In this document: piece after piece, positions 42,725 to 52,623 of the stretch
How the letters are laid out: each line of letters starts with the position of its first letter
Position numbering within the stretch: position 1 is the stretch's first letter
DNA from: Alphaproteobacteria bacterium
Lineage (GTDB): Bacteria; Pseudomonadota; Alphaproteobacteria; Micavibrionales; Micavibrionaceae
NCBI GenBank assembly: GCA_016125135.1
Contig: WGMJ01000019.1
Span: 1-64,000, forward strand
Length of the DNA: 64,000 nt
Direction of reading: 5' to 3'
The notes under the pieces: generated by a model
Told to the model about the DNA's origin: nothing
What the model saw: the letters and a program-made list of their open reading frames with translations, nothing else
The model's database searches: none
Translations under genes and position numbers: made by a program

Positions 42725-43300
42725 ATGTCGCATGATCGTCACGTTATAGAAGCACCGAAGGCACCGCTGGTTACCGAGCTGCCGCCAATGCCTGCCGAAA
42801 AGCAGGATGAGTTTGTGGCCAATATTGCGCGTGAAGTAAAAGATAAAGGTTTTCTGCTCACATCTGCCGATAAATTATTCGACTGGGCGCGTACAGGCTC
42901 TATGTGGCCAATGACATTCGGGTTGGCTTGCTGCGCGGTTGAAATGATCCACGCTTACATGAGCCGCTATGACCTTGACCGTTTCGGTATTATTCCGCGT
43001 CCCAGCCCCCGCCAGTCAGACGTAATGATTGTTGCTGGAACACTCACAAACAAAATGGCGCCCGCGCTGCGCCGCGTCTATGACCAGATGCCCGAACCAC
43101 GCTGGGTGATCTCGATGGGTTCCTGCGCGAACGGTGGTGGCTACTATCACTATTCATACTCGGTAGTGCGTGGCTGTGACCGCATTGTGCCGGTTGATAT
43201 TTATGTGCCTGGGTGCCCACCAACAGCGGAAGCGCTTGTTTACGGCTTGCTGCAATTGCAGAAGAAGATCAACCGCGAAGATACAAGGATTGTGCGTTGA
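42725..43300 (+). CDS. nuoB: NADH-quinone oxidoreductase subunit B
   Basis: 191 residues. Carries the four cysteines of cluster N2: [20 protein letters not shown] and [11 protein letters not shown]-like ([15 protein letters not shown]). Hydrophilic quinone-reducing module of complex I. The stop TGA overlaps the nuoC ATG, indicating translational coupling. Confidence 0.95.
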   Translation: MSHDRHVIEAPKAPLVTELPPMPAEKQDEFVANIAREVKDKGFLLTSADKLFDWARTGSMWPMTFGLACCAVEMIHAYMSRYDLDRFGIIPRPSPRQSDVMIVAGTLTNKMAPALRRVYDQMPEPRWVISMGSCANGGGYYHYSYSVVRGCDRIVPVDIYVPGCPPTAEALVYGLLQLQKKINREDTRIVR

Positions 43301-43968
43301 TGGAAGCTTTACTGGAAACCGTGAAAAGCACACTTGGTATGAGCGTTACCGAGAGCGCAATTATTGCGAATGAAGTGATTGTTGCCGTGCCTGCCGCAAA
43401 GATTGTAGAAGCGCTGACGACATTGCGTGATCATCAATCAACAAAATGCGAACAGCTGGCTGATTTATGTGGTGTTGATTACCCCGAGCGCCCGCAGCGT
43501 TTTGAAGTTGTTTATAATCTCCTCTCACTCAAGCATAACCACCGTATTCGTGTGAAAGTGCTGACAGACGAACAAACGCCTGTGCCATCCGTTGTTGGTG
43601 TTTACCCTGCTGCGAATTGGCTTGAGCGCGAAGCGTGGGATTTATACGGTATCATGTTCTCTGGGCACCCTGATTTGCGCCGTATTCTCACAGACTACGG
43701 TTTTGACGGGCACCCCTTGCGCAAAGACTTCCCGATGACGGGCTATGTTGAGCTGCGTTACGACGAAGCGCTGAAGCGCGTTGTGTATGAGCCTGTGCAG
43801 CTAACGCAAGACTACAGAAATTTTGATTATATGAGCCCGTGGGAAGCCATGACGGATGTGCAATTGCCGGGTGATGAAAAAGCGATGAAGCAGAAATCAG
43901 GCTATCGCGGCGTTGACCGCACGGAAGGGCTTGAAGACGTGATCAAGAAAGAGGCTGGCCATGGCTGA
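43300..43968 (+). CDS. nuoC: NADH-quinone oxidoreductase subunit C
   Basis: 222 residues from the ATG overlapping the nuoB stop. The motif [22 protein letters not shown] followed by [15 protein letters not shown] is diagnostic of the 30-kDa subunit. Part of the peripheral arm. Ends with an 8-bp overlap with nuoD. Confidence 0.94.
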   Translation: MEALLETVKSTLGMSVTESAIIANEVIVAVPAAKIVEALTTLRDHQSTKCEQLADLCGVDYPERPQRFEVVYNLLSLKHNHRIRVKVLTDEQTPVPSVVGVYPAANWLEREAWDLYGIMFSGHPDLRRILTDYGFDGHPLRKDFPMTGYVELRYDEALKRVVYEPVQLTQDYRNFDYMSPWEAMTDVQLPGDEKAMKQKSGYRGVDRTEGLEDVIKKEAGHG

Positions 43969-45160
43969 AGCTCTTAAGAAACAGGACCAACGTGAGATCA
44001 AGCCTTACACAATGAATTTCGGGCCGCAGCACCCTGCCGCGCACGGTGTGTTGCGTCTTGTTCTGGAAATGGACGGCGAGGTTGTAGAGCGTGCTGACCC
44101 GCATATCGGTTTGCTCCACCGCGGCACAGAAAAACTGATTGAATATAAAACCTACACGCAAGCAACGCCGTATTTTGACAGGCTCGACTATGTTGCACCG
44201 ATGAACCAAGAGCATGCTTTCGCGCTTGGTGTTGAAAAGCTTCTTGGCATTACAGTGCCGGAGCGCGGGCAATATATCCGTGTGTTGTTCTCGGAGCTTA
44301 CCCGTATTCTCAACCATATTCTTAACATCACAACCTTCGCCCTTGATGTGGGCGCGATTACGCCGGCCCTTTGGGGGTTCGAAGAGCGCGAGAAGGGCAT
44401 GGAGTTTTATGACCGTGTGTGTGGTGCGCGTTTGCACGCAAATTATTTCCGCCCCGGCGGCGTTGCATTCGATATGCCTGCAGGCTTGGCCGATGATATG
44501 TGGGAGTGGACCGAGCGCTTCCCGAAAGTGTGGGATGATCTTAGCACGCTTCTCACCGAGAACCGTATTTTCAAACAGCGGACCGTTGATATCGGTACAA
44601 CGTCGAAAGAGGATGCGCTGGCGTATGCTTATACAGGGCCGATGCTCCGTGCATCAGGTGTTGCGTGGGATTTGCGCAAGTCACAGCCCTATGATGTTTA
44701 CGATAAAATGGATTTTGATATTCCTGTTGGTAAAACAGGTGATTGCTATGCGCGCTATCTCTGCCGTATGGAGGAGATGAAAGAGTCTCTCAAGATTATG
44801 CGTCAGTGTTTAACGCAAATGCCGGGTGGTTCCGTGCGTGTGAACGACTATAAAGTATCACCGCCGCCGCGCGCCGAGATGAAACGCTCGATGGAAGCTT
44901 TGATCCACCACTTTAAACTTTATACCGAAGGCTACCACGTGCCTGCCGGCGAAACTTACACAGCTGTTGAAGCGCCGAAGGGCGAGTTTGGTGTGTATCT
45001 GGTATCTGACGGTTCCAACAAGCCATACCGTTGCCGTATCCGCGCCCCCGGGGTGATGCATTTACAAGCGCTCGACTTCCAGAGCCGCGGGCATATGCTG
45101 GCTGATACAGTTTCCATTATCGGTTCGATGGATATTGTGTTCGGTGAGATCGACCGCTAA
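43961..45160 (+). CDS. nuoD: NADH-quinone oxidoreductase subunit D
   Basis: 399 residues. Conserved [31 protein letters not shown] and the [17 protein letters not shown] stretch of the 49-kDa subunit, and a C-terminal [13 protein letters not shown]. Contributes to the quinone pocket with NuoB. Separate protein (no NuoCD fusion), as usual in alphaproteobacteria. Confidence 0.95.
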   Translation: MAEALKKQDQREIKPYTMNFGPQHPAAHGVLRLVLEMDGEVVERADPHIGLLHRGTEKLIEYKTYTQATPYFDRLDYVAPMNQEHAFALGVEKLLGITVPERGQYIRVLFSELTRILNHILNITTFALDVGAITPALWGFEEREKGMEFYDRVCGARLHANYFRPGGVAFDMPAGLADDMWEWTERFPKVWDDLSTLLTENRIFKQRTVDIGTTSKEDALAYAYTGPMLRASGVAWDLRKSQPYDVYDKMDFDIPVGKTGDCYARYLCRMEEMKESLKIMRQCLTQMPGGSVRVNDYKVSPPPRAEMKRSMEALIHHFKLYTEGYHVPAGETYTAVEAPKGEFGVYLVSDGSNKPYRCRIRAPGVMHLQALDFQSRGHMLADTVSIIGSMDIVFGEIDR

Positions 45161-45166
45161 AAAAGC

Positions 45167-46027
45167 ATGAAAAGTTTTCTTACCATTCTTGCTGCCGTTG
45201 TGATCAGCCTTGCGGCGGGGCATTTCATTTATAAGCCTACGCTAACAACAAACGTCATTGAGCAAAAAACATCATCACAAGTTTTTGAAAAACAGAAAAT
45301 CCGATGCGGATATCAATACTGGGATGGTGGGTTGTTCAAGGACGAAGCGACGGGCAAGCTAAAAGGCTTTATGGTTGATTATACCGAGAAGCTGGCGGCA
45401 AACACCGAAATGCAGATCGAATGGATCGGGCCTATTGATTGGGCAAATATTACAGCCGAGCTGAATGCGAATAAAATTGATGCATGGTGCGCAGGCACAT
45501 GGCTTTCGGGCAAGAATGCGCGTTTCATGCTGGTTTCTGATCCGGTTGCTTATAACGGCTTTGAAGCTTTTGTGCGCGGTGATGACACACGGTTTGATGC
45601 TGACCCGAACCTGCTGAATGATCCTTCAGTTACGCTCGCGGTTATCGGCAGCACCAGCAGTGCTTACGTCGCGCAGCGCATTCTACCGCAGGCAAAAGTA
45701 TTTGATTTACCTTTATCTGCCACAGACGTTGAAGTGATTATGAATGTTGCAACAGGCAAAGCTGATGTCGGGTTTAATTCACCGGGGATTGTGTATCAAT
45801 ATATGCAGGAAAACCCCGGCAAGGTGAAGCGCCTGCGGCCTGACCAGCCTTATGCATTGATGGGGGTAACCTATACCGTCAAGCAGGGGGAGTGGCAGTT
45901 ACACCATCTTCTGAATACCGCTATCAAAGAGCTGGATAAAACAGGCTATACCCAAAAACTGATCACGCAATATAACGCCGAATACCCCGGTCTGTTTGCC
46001 ACAAGCGATAAACTGCCGAGCCGTTAA
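45167..46027 (+). CDS. Periplasmic amino-acid-type substrate-binding protein inside the nuo operon
   Basis: 286 residues, 6 bp after nuoD. A single N-terminal hydrophobic segment (FLTILAAVVISLAAGHF) acts as signal or anchor. The mature part follows the family-3 binding fold: KIRCGYQYWDGGLFKDEATG, GFMVDYTEKLAANT, ADVGFNSPGIVYQY and PYALMGVTYTVKQG. No permease genes nearby. Its position between nuoD and nuoE is unusual; it probably reflects a rearranged operon rather than a role in complex I. Confidence 0.85.
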   Translation: MKSFLTILAAVVISLAAGHFIYKPTLTTNVIEQKTSSQVFEKQKIRCGYQYWDGGLFKDEATGKLKGFMVDYTEKLAANTEMQIEWIGPIDWANITAELNANKIDAWCAGTWLSGKNARFMLVSDPVAYNGFEAFVRGDDTRFDADPNLLNDPSVTLAVIGSTSSAYVAQRILPQAKVFDLPLSATDVEVIMNVATGKADVGFNSPGIVYQYMQENPGKVKRLRPDQPYALMGVTYTVKQGEWQLHHLLNTAIKELDKTGYTQKLITQYNAEYPGLFATSDKLPSR

Positions 46028-46117
46028 CCTTTCTCCCGCATTGCATAATAAATTCCACTTGAAAACAGCTATCAAGAGGCGTATTTCTGCCGAAAATATG
46101 TAATTAAGAGGTGTGAA

Positions 46118-46546
46118 ATGCAAAGCGATATGAAGGCCGGAACGGTTTTTAGGACAGTAGCCGGTGATCTTTTAAGACTATCCCATTTAACTTTAAGGCC
46201 AGCAGAACTGGATTTTCTGGACCGTGCTTACTCATGCACAGTGCACACAGATACGCCATTGCTTGTTACAACATGCGGTAAACAATTGCCCGTAAATACG
46301 CCAGTCGAGGAAATCCACGCATTAGACGTATTTTCCTCACTTGCGCAGGTTGGCGGCGCTCTTGATCTTGGCAGGTCTGTGTATTTGTTTGCAGATCCAC
46401 GTGCATCGGCTGTCAGGCTGGCAAAGTTAAGCGGTGATTTCAGAAACGTTGTAGCGACCTTCATGAAGGAAATGGCAGCAACAATTGAAACGGGCGATAC
46501 GCTTATCTTGAGGCGTGAGGCCCAGCCTGTGGCAGTTATTATCTAA
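46118..46546 (+). CDS. Hypothetical protein between nuoD and nuoE
   Basis: 142 residues; start at the first ATG or at the second Met 12 bp later. Soluble, mixed alpha/beta, no signal peptide; C-terminal TGDTLILRREAQPVAVII. I do not recognise it. It shares the direction of the nuo genes and may be in the same transcript. Confidence 0.6.
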   Translation: MQSDMKAGTVFRTVAGDLLRLSHLTLRPAELDFLDRAYSCTVHTDTPLLVTTCGKQLPVNTPVEEIHALDVFSSLAQVGGALDLGRSVYLFADPRASAVRLAKLSGDFRNVVATFMKEMAATIETGDTLILRREAQPVAVII

Positions 46547-46586
46547 GCTCTTGCTGAATCGGGCCTAAAGTTCTAGCCTGTGATTC

Positions 46587-47225
46587 ATGAAAAAGCCTTT
46601 TGATATGTATGCGCCTTACCAGCCGGAGAGCTTTGCTTTCCGTGATACGGGCAAGGTGCAGGAAATTCTTGGCCGTTACCCTGTGGGTAAACAGCAAAGC
46701 GGTATTATGCCGCTACTGGATCTGGCGCAGCGTCAGGTTGGTGAAGATGGTGCAAAGGCAAGCCCCGTTTATGGTGGTTGGATCCCCCGCGCAGCGATGG
46801 ACGAAATTGCAAATATCTGCAACGTGCCGCCTATAAAAGTTTATGAAGTCGCAACATTTTATTCCATGTATAACCTCGCACCTGTTGGTAAGTATTTGAT
46901 ACAAGCTTGTACAACAACACCGTGCTGGCTTTGTGGCTCGGCCGATGTTGTAAAAACTTGCGAGAAAGAGCTTGGCATCCATATGGGTGAAACGACGAAA
47001 GACGGTCTGTTCACACTTGTTGAGGTCGAATGCCTTGGCGCTTGCGTTAATGCGCCGATGGTTCAGATCAACGATGATTACTACGAAGATTTGAATGTCG
47101 AGCGTATGAAAAGTGTTTTGAATGACCTTTCAGCGGGCAAGCAACCGACCGTTGGCTCGCAAACAGGCCGCAAATGTTCGATGGCCCTTAGCGGTGCGAC
47201 AACACTCAAAGCAAAATCAGCTTAA
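46587..47225 (+). CDS. nuoE: NADH-quinone oxidoreductase subunit E
   Basis: 212 residues. Thioredoxin-like [2Fe-2S] subunit: four cysteines in TTPCWLCGS and VECLGACVNAPMVQINDD, preceded by YEVATFYSMYNLAPVGKY. Part of the NADH-oxidising module. No nuoF or later gene follows; instead it runs into the convergent photolyase gene with overlapping stop codons. Confidence 0.94.
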   Translation: MKKPFDMYAPYQPESFAFRDTGKVQEILGRYPVGKQQSGIMPLLDLAQRQVGEDGAKASPVYGGWIPRAAMDEIANICNVPPIKVYEVATFYSMYNLAPVGKYLIQACTTTPCWLCGSADVVKTCEKELGIHMGETTKDGLFTLVEVECLGACVNAPMVQINDDYYEDLNVERMKSVLNDLSAGKQPTVGSQTGRKCSMALSGATTLKAKSA

Positions 47226-48646
47226 TTTTTTAAACTCTTGAATGCTTCAAGTGCGCGGTCGCGGGCTGCTGAATGGTCAACAATCGGCGCGGGGTATGTT
47301 TTCCCGAGCGTAATGCCAGCTTCTTTTAGCATTAATGGCGGGGCATCCCACGGGCGGTGCAGATATTTATCATCTAGTTTGGCAATTTCGGGCACATAAT
47401 GGCGCACATATTCGCCTTTGGGGTCAAACTTCTCGCCCTGCGTCACGGGGTTGAAGATACGGAAGTAGGGCGCGGCATCGGCCCCGCAACCTGAGATCCA
47501 CTGCCAGCCCATGGAATTGCTCGCAAGGTCAGCGTCCACCAGACAATCCCAGAACCATGCTTCGCCATCTTGCCATGGCAGTAGCAGGTTTTTAACAAGG
47601 AACGAGCCGACAATCATCCGTGCGCGGTTATGCATATAACCCGTTTCCCACAGCTCGCGCATGGCGGCATCAACAATCGGGTAGCCTGTTTGGCCTATCT
47701 GCCAGGCTTTTAAATGCGCTTTGTTTTTTGCCCACGGGAAATGGCCAAACTTTGTCTGTAAAGGTTTTTCGGGGAGCGTAGGATTAAAGTAAAGCAGAGA
47801 GTGTGCAAACTCACGCCAGCCAAGTTCGGAATGGAATGTATCGAGGTTGGTTTCCCAGCGATTGGTAAGGCCCGCCAGCTTGGCGGCATGCCATGCCTGA
47901 TGCGGTGATATCTGCCCAAAATGCAGATAGGGCGAGAGGCGGGAAACGGCTTTGCGAGAGGGGTAGTTACGGCCTTCCTTGTAGTCTTGCAGGCCTTCGT
48001 CCAGAAAAGCAGCCAGAAATTGCTGTGCGCCTTTTTCACTGATGTCCCAATAGGCTTCCATCTTTTTATCCCAGCGTGGTTTAGCGGGGAGGAGGTCGAG
48101 CGTATCGTTTTTAATACTATGTTTAGCAAAATCGATCTTCTTCGGTGCCTTCAGTGGCTCGCGTGGCTCGGAATGTTTCAGGCAACCGCGACGATAGAAG
48201 GGCGTGAAGACTTTGTACGGGGTCCCATCGTCTTTCTTGATTTCCCACGGCTCCCATAACAAAGAACCATTAAATGATTCAATAGTTAAGCCTGATTTTT
48301 TCAAGTTATCTTTTATCTTTGTATCACGCGCTGTGCGCCATGGTTCATAACAGCGGTTCCAGTAAACGGCATTAGCATCTGTTGCTTTAATAATTTCATC
48401 TAATATTTTGTTTGCATTGCCTTTTTTAATAACAAGCTTGCCGCCGAGTGTGTCATTAAGGCTTTCAAGCGCATGGTGAAGCCAGAAGCGGGACGCGCCG
48501 CCCATTTTCCACTCATTTGCGTTCTCGTCATCCAGAATATAAAGCGGGATAATCGGCGCGCCCGTTTTCACCGCCGCCACAAGGGCGGGGTTGTCGCCAA
48601 GGCGTAAATCCTGCCTGAACCAGAGGATGAGGGTAGGAGTGCTCAC
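47222..48646 (-). CDS. phrB: Deoxyribodipyrimidine photolyase
   Basis: 474 residues. N-terminal photolyase domain (LILWFRQDLRLGDNPALVAA) and C-terminal FAD-binding domain (LGWREFAHSLLYFNPTL, RMIVGSFLVKNLLLPWQDGE, NSMGWQWISGCGADAAPYFR, IFNPVTQGEKFDP). Class I CPD photolyase style, light-driven repair of pyrimidine dimers. Standard length. Its stop codon overlaps that of nuoE. Close to nth and ogt, so three repair genes lie within 5 kb. Confidence 0.94.
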   Translation of the reverse strand: MSTPTLILWFRQDLRLGDNPALVAAVKTGAPIIPLYILDDENANEWKMGGASRFWLHHALESLNDTLGGKLVIKKGNANKILDEIIKATDANAVYWNRCYEPWRTARDTKIKDNLKKSGLTIESFNGSLLWEPWEIKKDDGTPYKVFTPFYRRGCLKHSEPREPLKAPKKIDFAKHSIKNDTLDLLPAKPRWDKKMEAYWDISEKGAQQFLAAFLDEGLQDYKEGRNYPSRKAVSRLSPYLHFGQISPHQAWHAAKLAGLTNRWETNLDTFHSELGWREFAHSLLYFNPTLPEKPLQTKFGHFPWAKNKAHLKAWQIGQTGYPIVDAAMRELWETGYMHNRARMIVGSFLVKNLLLPWQDGEAWFWDCLVDADLASNSMGWQWISGCGADAAPYFRIFNPVTQGEKFDPKGEYVRHYVPEIAKLDDKYLHRPWDAPPLMLKEAGITLGKTYPAPIVDHSAARDRALEAFKSLKN

Positions 48647-48699
48647 AAAGTTAAATTAGGAAAGCGTGATAAAAAAGTCTATGGCTATAGAGGGAGTAA

Positions 48700-49341
48700 C
48701 TATGGAGGGCTACCAAGCATCTTAACGACTTTATCGCCATATTTATGTTCTATGGCTTCAGCTGCGCGCATTTCTAAAGTTGTTACGCGAGTATCTCCAG
48801 AATCTGCGGCATTTTCAAAGGCCCTCGCAAGGCTTCCAGGCGAAACAATACCTTCTGGCATCGGGACATGATGCCCGTGGCTGAGAACAAAGTTTGCGAC
48901 AATTCCGCTACAGTTGTTGGTTATTAAATTATATGTCGATTTATGGCCAGCTTTAAGGTCCTTTACAAGGGCATTATATTCCTCGGTCGTAATAGGTATG
49001 CTTAAAGCATCGTCATAATCATTTTTGCCATAAAGAGCTGTAAACGTGCCGTTATATTCGAAAACTGCTCTTTTAAGCTTTGTCTGTTTAAAGGTGGCAG
49101 TTGCTAGGGTAGGGCAGTTTGTATCGACACAATAGTTAAAGCGTTGGCCCTTACTATTAATAAGGCTTAGATAGGTAGCGGGCGGCGTTCCGGGAAATAC
49201 AGATAATCGTCTCGTTGACGTTTTGGCCATTTCTGTGCCGCGAATATCATGGAGTAAATCGATGTCATACTCGCCCCCGCGTAGAATTCGGATCTCTACG
49301 CGACATGGTTTTTTAATCTTTTCTGCACTTAATTCAGACAC
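48700..49341 (-). CDS. Hypothetical protein with Asn-Cys motif
   Basis: 213 residues, hydrophilic, no signal peptide. Central-to-C-terminal segment (STYNLITNNCSGIVANFVLSHG followed by PEGIVSPGSLARAFENA) resembles papain-like NlpC/P60 or DUF4105-type proteins, where a Cys follows an Asn and a Pro-x-x-L segment comes later. A His for the catalytic dyad is not certain. Function not assigned. Single gene facing away from the bactofilin gene. Confidence 0.6.
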   Translation of the reverse strand: MSELSAEKIKKPCRVEIRILRGGEYDIDLLHDIRGTEMAKTSTRRLSVFPGTPPATYLSLINSKGQRFNYCVDTNCPTLATATFKQTKLKRAVFEYNGTFTALYGKNDYDDALSIPITTEEYNALVKDLKAGHKSTYNLITNNCSGIVANFVLSHGHHVPMPEGIVSPGSLARAFENAADSGDTRVTTLEMRAAEAIEHKYGDKVVKMLGSPP

Positions 49342-49493
49342 GGGAATATAATATTTTATATATTACGTAAAATCAAGGGCTCAATGGTTAATATACGGCC
49401 TTTACCTTTTACATAGGGCCTAAATTCCTTGCAAAAGCGCTTTCTAGTGTGCTATTCCAAGCCGTCCAACTGTATAGAAAAGGTTAACAGACT

Positions 49494-50267
49494 ATGTTTC
49501 ACCGCCCTTCAAAAAAGGCGATGGATCCAAACACCCAGCCGCAGCGTTTACAAACGCCGAAGCAGGGTCAGATGGAGTTTCAGGCGACAACGCCTGAGAG
49601 AGTTTCACGCGCGTCAACACGAAAGGAACCCGTTATCATGCAAACGCCAGCGAACAACCAAGGCCAAGAAAACAACAATACTGAAGAAAAGGCCGACAAT
49701 GTTGTGTCTGCTCTTCAAAACCGCCCAGGCCCACAAGCCATTCCGGCATACACAGGCCGTCCGGCTGGTGGCTATGGCTACGGCTCATATAATTACGGTG
49801 CTGCTGCTTCTGCTGCCGTAAGCACAGGCTCAAACCCTGCTTCAAACAGCCGCCGCCTTGTTATCGGCGAAGGCATCACACTTTCTGGTGAGATTGAAGC
49901 TTGTGACACGCTGGTTGTAGAAGGAACAGTTGAAGCGGCCCTGAAAGGCGCAAGCGTTCTCGAGATTGCTGAATCAGGTATGTTCTACGGCTCAGTTGAG
50001 ATTAGCGACTGTACAATTGCTGGACGTTTTGAAGGTGACCTGAAAGTAAATGGCCGTCTTTACATCCGCTCGACAGGTTCTGTAACAGGCACATTCGCCT
50101 ATAAAGAACTGGCAGTTGAAGCTGGTGCGACAGTTGAAGGTAAGCTGACAGCATTGAATGCGCCAGCACGTGCCGAGAGTGCCCGTCCGGGAAAGCCTAA
50201 AACCGCTGCCGCTAATAAGCCTAGCAGCGGTGAACTGCCTTTTGGCAACAAGGCCACAGCCGAGTAA
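49494..50267 (+). CDS. Bactofilin
   Basis: 257 residues. A long disordered, Gln/Pro/Ser-rich N-terminus (about 110 residues) is followed by the bactofilin right-handed beta-helix (RRLVIGEGITLSGEIEACDT, LVVEGTVEAALKGASVLEI, GRFEGDLKVNGRLYIRSTG, AVEAGATVEGKLTAL), then a Lys/Pro tail. Bactofilins assemble without nucleotide into filaments that scaffold cell-wall or appendage sites; the partner is unknown here. Start at the ATG with AAAGG upstream; a second Met at 49638 is possible. The next small membrane gene, 67 bp downstream, may belong with it. Confidence 0.92.
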   Translation: MFHRPSKKAMDPNTQPQRLQTPKQGQMEFQATTPERVSRASTRKEPVIMQTPANNQGQENNNTEEKADNVVSALQNRPGPQAIPAYTGRPAGGYGYGSYNYGAAASAAVSTGSNPASNSRRLVIGEGITLSGEIEACDTLVVEGTVEAALKGASVLEIAESGMFYGSVEISDCTIAGRFEGDLKVNGRLYIRSTGSVTGTFAYKELAVEAGATVEGKLTALNAPARAESARPGKPKTAAANKPSSGELPFGNKATAE

Positions 50268-50334
50268 GTTCAACACAAGCAGGAGTAAAAACGAAAATTC
50301 GTACAAATTGGTATTAACGACTTTTCGGACATGA

Positions 50335-50907
50335 ATGCTAAAAGCACTTAAAAATAAGCTTGATATTAAAAACAGCCAGGGAAGCATTGCTTCTCTGGGC
50401 TTTACAATGGCTTTCCTGATGATAGGCGCATTCAGTGGTTTCCTTGCCGGAAGCTTGAATGGGTTTTTCACGATGGACCGCGCCGAACGTAAAGCCATCC
50501 AGATTGCAATGATCGACCCTGCTGCAGGTGCGCTCTCGGAGCAAGCGGAAGAAGCTGCGCAAGACACAACACCGGATACAATTCAGAACTACGCGGAAGC
50601 GCAAATTGTATCGTTGTTCCACCGCCCTGACTGGCAGCGCCGTGACCAAAACAAGGTTGTGTACCAATACCGTACAGATGCGTGTGTGCTTGATGTTTAC
50701 TTTTCAGCGGCTAAGAACGATCTGACCATTGAAGATAAAACAGTCGAGTTTGTAGATTTCCGCAAACGCCAGACGATTGGCCTGAATAACCGCCTTGATG
50801 TTGCCAAGGGTGCGCTGAGTGTTGACGAGAAAAAATCCTGCATGGACAGGCTTGTGCGCCAAGCCAGCATCAAGCGCCGCACAAGCGACGTTGCCGCGTT
50901 GTACTAA
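50335..50907 (+). CDS. Single-pass membrane protein, unknown
   Basis: 190 residues, start ATG at 50335. One transmembrane segment near residues 20-45 (SLGFTMAFLMIGAFSGFLAG), then a helical linker and a soluble domain with two Cys (RTDACVLDVYF, DEKKSCMDRLV). No recognised family. Same direction as bactofilin and close to it, so a partner role is possible. Ends overlapping the convergent nth gene by 4 bp. Confidence 0.7.
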   Translation: MLKALKNKLDIKNSQGSIASLGFTMAFLMIGAFSGFLAGSLNGFFTMDRAERKAIQIAMIDPAAGALSEQAEEAAQDTTPDTIQNYAEAQIVSLFHRPDWQRRDQNKVVYQYRTDACVLDVYFSAAKNDLTIEDKTVEFVDFRKRQTIGLNNRLDVAKGALSVDEKKSCMDRLVRQASIKRRTSDVAALY

Positions 50908-51554
50908 GCTTTCTTTGAAAACTCTTTTTTATAGTAATCGCATGCTTGCGTAATGGGGCAGTTTGCGCAATCGGGCGTACGTGCCTTGCAAATGTAACGT
51001 CCGTGTAAAATTAGCCAATGATGCGCGTGGCGCAAGAATTTATCGGGCACAACTTTTTCTAGTTTTTCTTCGACCTGTTCAACGGTTTTCCCAGTTGCAA
51101 GCCCTGTGCGATTACTGACGCGGAAGACATGTGTATCAACGGCAATGGTGTGTTCACCGAAGGCGATATTCATCACAACATTAGCGGTTTTGCGCCCGAC
51201 GCCTGGAAGTTTTATAAGTTCCTCGCGTGTTTGCGGTACTTTGCTTTTATGTTCTTTAATCAGGATATCGCAAAGCTTCATGATGTTTTCGGCCTTTGCA
51301 TTATAAAGGCCAATTGTTTTGACGTGACTTTTAAGTTTTGCAAGGCCCAGCGCCTTAATCTTTTCAGGTGTGTCGGCAACGGGGAATAGTTTTTCGGTGG
51401 CTTTGTTGACGCCTTTATCGGTGGCTTGGGCAGAAAGAACGACAGCGACAAGCAGTGTAAACGGGTTTGTCCAGTATAACTCGCCTTTAGGCTCTGGATT
51501 AATTTTCTGCAACGCGCTAAATATCTTATATGCTTTATCGGTCTTTTTGGACAT
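50904..51554 (-). CDS. nth: Endonuclease III
   Basis: 216 residues from the ATG at 51554; a longer in-frame start at 51617 would overlap the divergent ogt gene. Helix-hairpin-helix LIKLPGVGRKTANVVMNIAFG, catalytic Lys/Asp pair within KLPGVGRKTA and HTIAVDTHVFRVSNR, and C-terminal [4Fe-4S] cysteines in CKARTPDCANCPITQACDYY. Base-excision repair glycosylase/AP lyase. Start lies 12 bp from ogt, so their promoters overlap. Confidence 0.95.
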   Translation of the reverse strand: MSKKTDKAYKIFSALQKINPEPKGELYWTNPFTLLVAVVLSAQATDKGVNKATEKLFPVADTPEKIKALGLAKLKSHVKTIGLYNAKAENIMKLCDILIKEHKSKVPQTREELIKLPGVGRKTANVVMNIAFGEHTIAVDTHVFRVSNRTGLATGKTVEQVEEKLEKVVPDKFLRHAHHWLILHGRYICKARTPDCANCPITQACDYYKKEFSKKA

Positions 51555-51566
51555 GGAGACATTAAA

Positions 51567-52118
51567 ATGAACATTATCGAATTTGACAAGGCGCAAGCGA
51601 AAAAGAAACTCACACAAGGCTGGTACGGCATTGTGGATATTGGCTTGCAGGAAAAATTATTAATTGCAGGCGACAGCAAAACATTATGGGGCGTGTTTCT
51701 GGCGCAAGAAAAAAGCAAGAGCGTGCCGGCCAAACTGAGAACATGGTTGCCCTTTATTGCATGGGAGAAAAACCAGAGCTGGGCCGAAAAACAAACGCCA
51801 AAAATTAAAGCGATGTGGAACGGCAAAGGTGACATGGATATGACGCTGATTGGTACGCCGTTCCAGCGGAGCGTGTGGAAGCAATTGCTGAAAATCCCAC
51901 GCGGAAAAACAAAAACCTATCTGGATGTTGCTAAAGCTGTGAAGAAACCAAGGGCAACGCGTGCTGTGGGAACCGCGGTCGGCTCGAACCCGATTACACT
52001 TCTGGTGCCTTGCCACCGTGTACTCGCATCAAACGGTGGGCTTGGCGGCTTTGCATGGGGTCTGCCTGTCAAGAAAAGATGGCTCAACGCAGAAGGCGCA
52101 TTAAAAGCAAGTGCTTGA
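51567..52118 (+). CDS. ogt: Methylated-DNA-protein-cysteine methyltransferase
   Basis: 183 residues. Active-site PCHRVLASNGGLGGFAWG with Cys, and DNA-binding helix region TPFQRSVWKQLLKIPRGKT. Repairs O6-alkylguanine by a suicidal methyl transfer. A GGAG ribosome site precedes ATG. Ends overlapping the acetyltransferase gene by 8 bp. Confidence 0.93.
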   Translation: MNIIEFDKAQAKKKLTQGWYGIVDIGLQEKLLIAGDSKTLWGVFLAQEKSKSVPAKLRTWLPFIAWEKNQSWAEKQTPKIKAMWNGKGDMDMTLIGTPFQRSVWKQLLKIPRGKTKTYLDVAKAVKKPRATRAVGTAVGSNPITLLVPCHRVLASNGGLGGFAWGLPVKKRWLNAEGALKASA

Positions 52119-52623
52119 TAAAGTGGCCACTTGGCAACCAATGCTCGCAGCAGATTTGAAGCATCTGAAGCGGCTTTCCGATTTATTATTCCCTGATTAT
52201 CTCGAGGATTACGAGGTGCTGGAAGAGAGGTGGAAAATCTGCCCGCTTGGTTGCTTCATCCTCAAAAATTATTCCTTCAACGCTGTTGGCTATGCGCTGG
52301 CACATCCTGCGAAGCTTAAGGCACCGCCAAAGGAGAACAGGATTTTTATTGTCCCTGAGGATGCTGATTGTTTTCACATTCACGATATTTGCATGTTGTA
52401 TGATTATCAGGGCTATGGTTATGCGGGCAGGGTGCTACGTGATATTGCAGCTTATGCGCTTGAGCGCGGATTTAATAAGCTCGCAATTGTTGCCGTTCAT
52501 AATTCACGGCGCATCTGGGAGAAATACGGTTTCAAACCGCTTGATGATGAAACCTACCAGCAAAAAATCAAAGCCGATTACGGCGATGATTGTTTCTATA
52601 TGGTTCGGACTATAGAGGCCTGA
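52111..52623 (+). CDS. GNAT-family acetyltransferase
   Basis: 170 residues, GTG start overlapping ogt. Motif A region ICMLYDYQGYGYAGRVLRDIA with acetyl-CoA binding QGYGYAG pattern, and a C-terminal NSRRIWEKYGFKPLDDETYQ. Substrate unknown. Coupled translation with ogt is likely. Ends directly adjacent to the convergent dnaJ stop. Confidence 0.85.
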   Translation: MLDKVATWQPMLAADLKHLKRLSDLLFPDYLEDYEVLEERWKICPLGCFILKNYSFNAVGYALAHPAKLKAPPKENRIFIVPEDADCFHIHDICMLYDYQGYGYAGRVLRDIAAYALERGFNKLAIVAVHNSRRIWEKYGFKPLDDETYQQKIKADYGDDCFYMVRTIEA

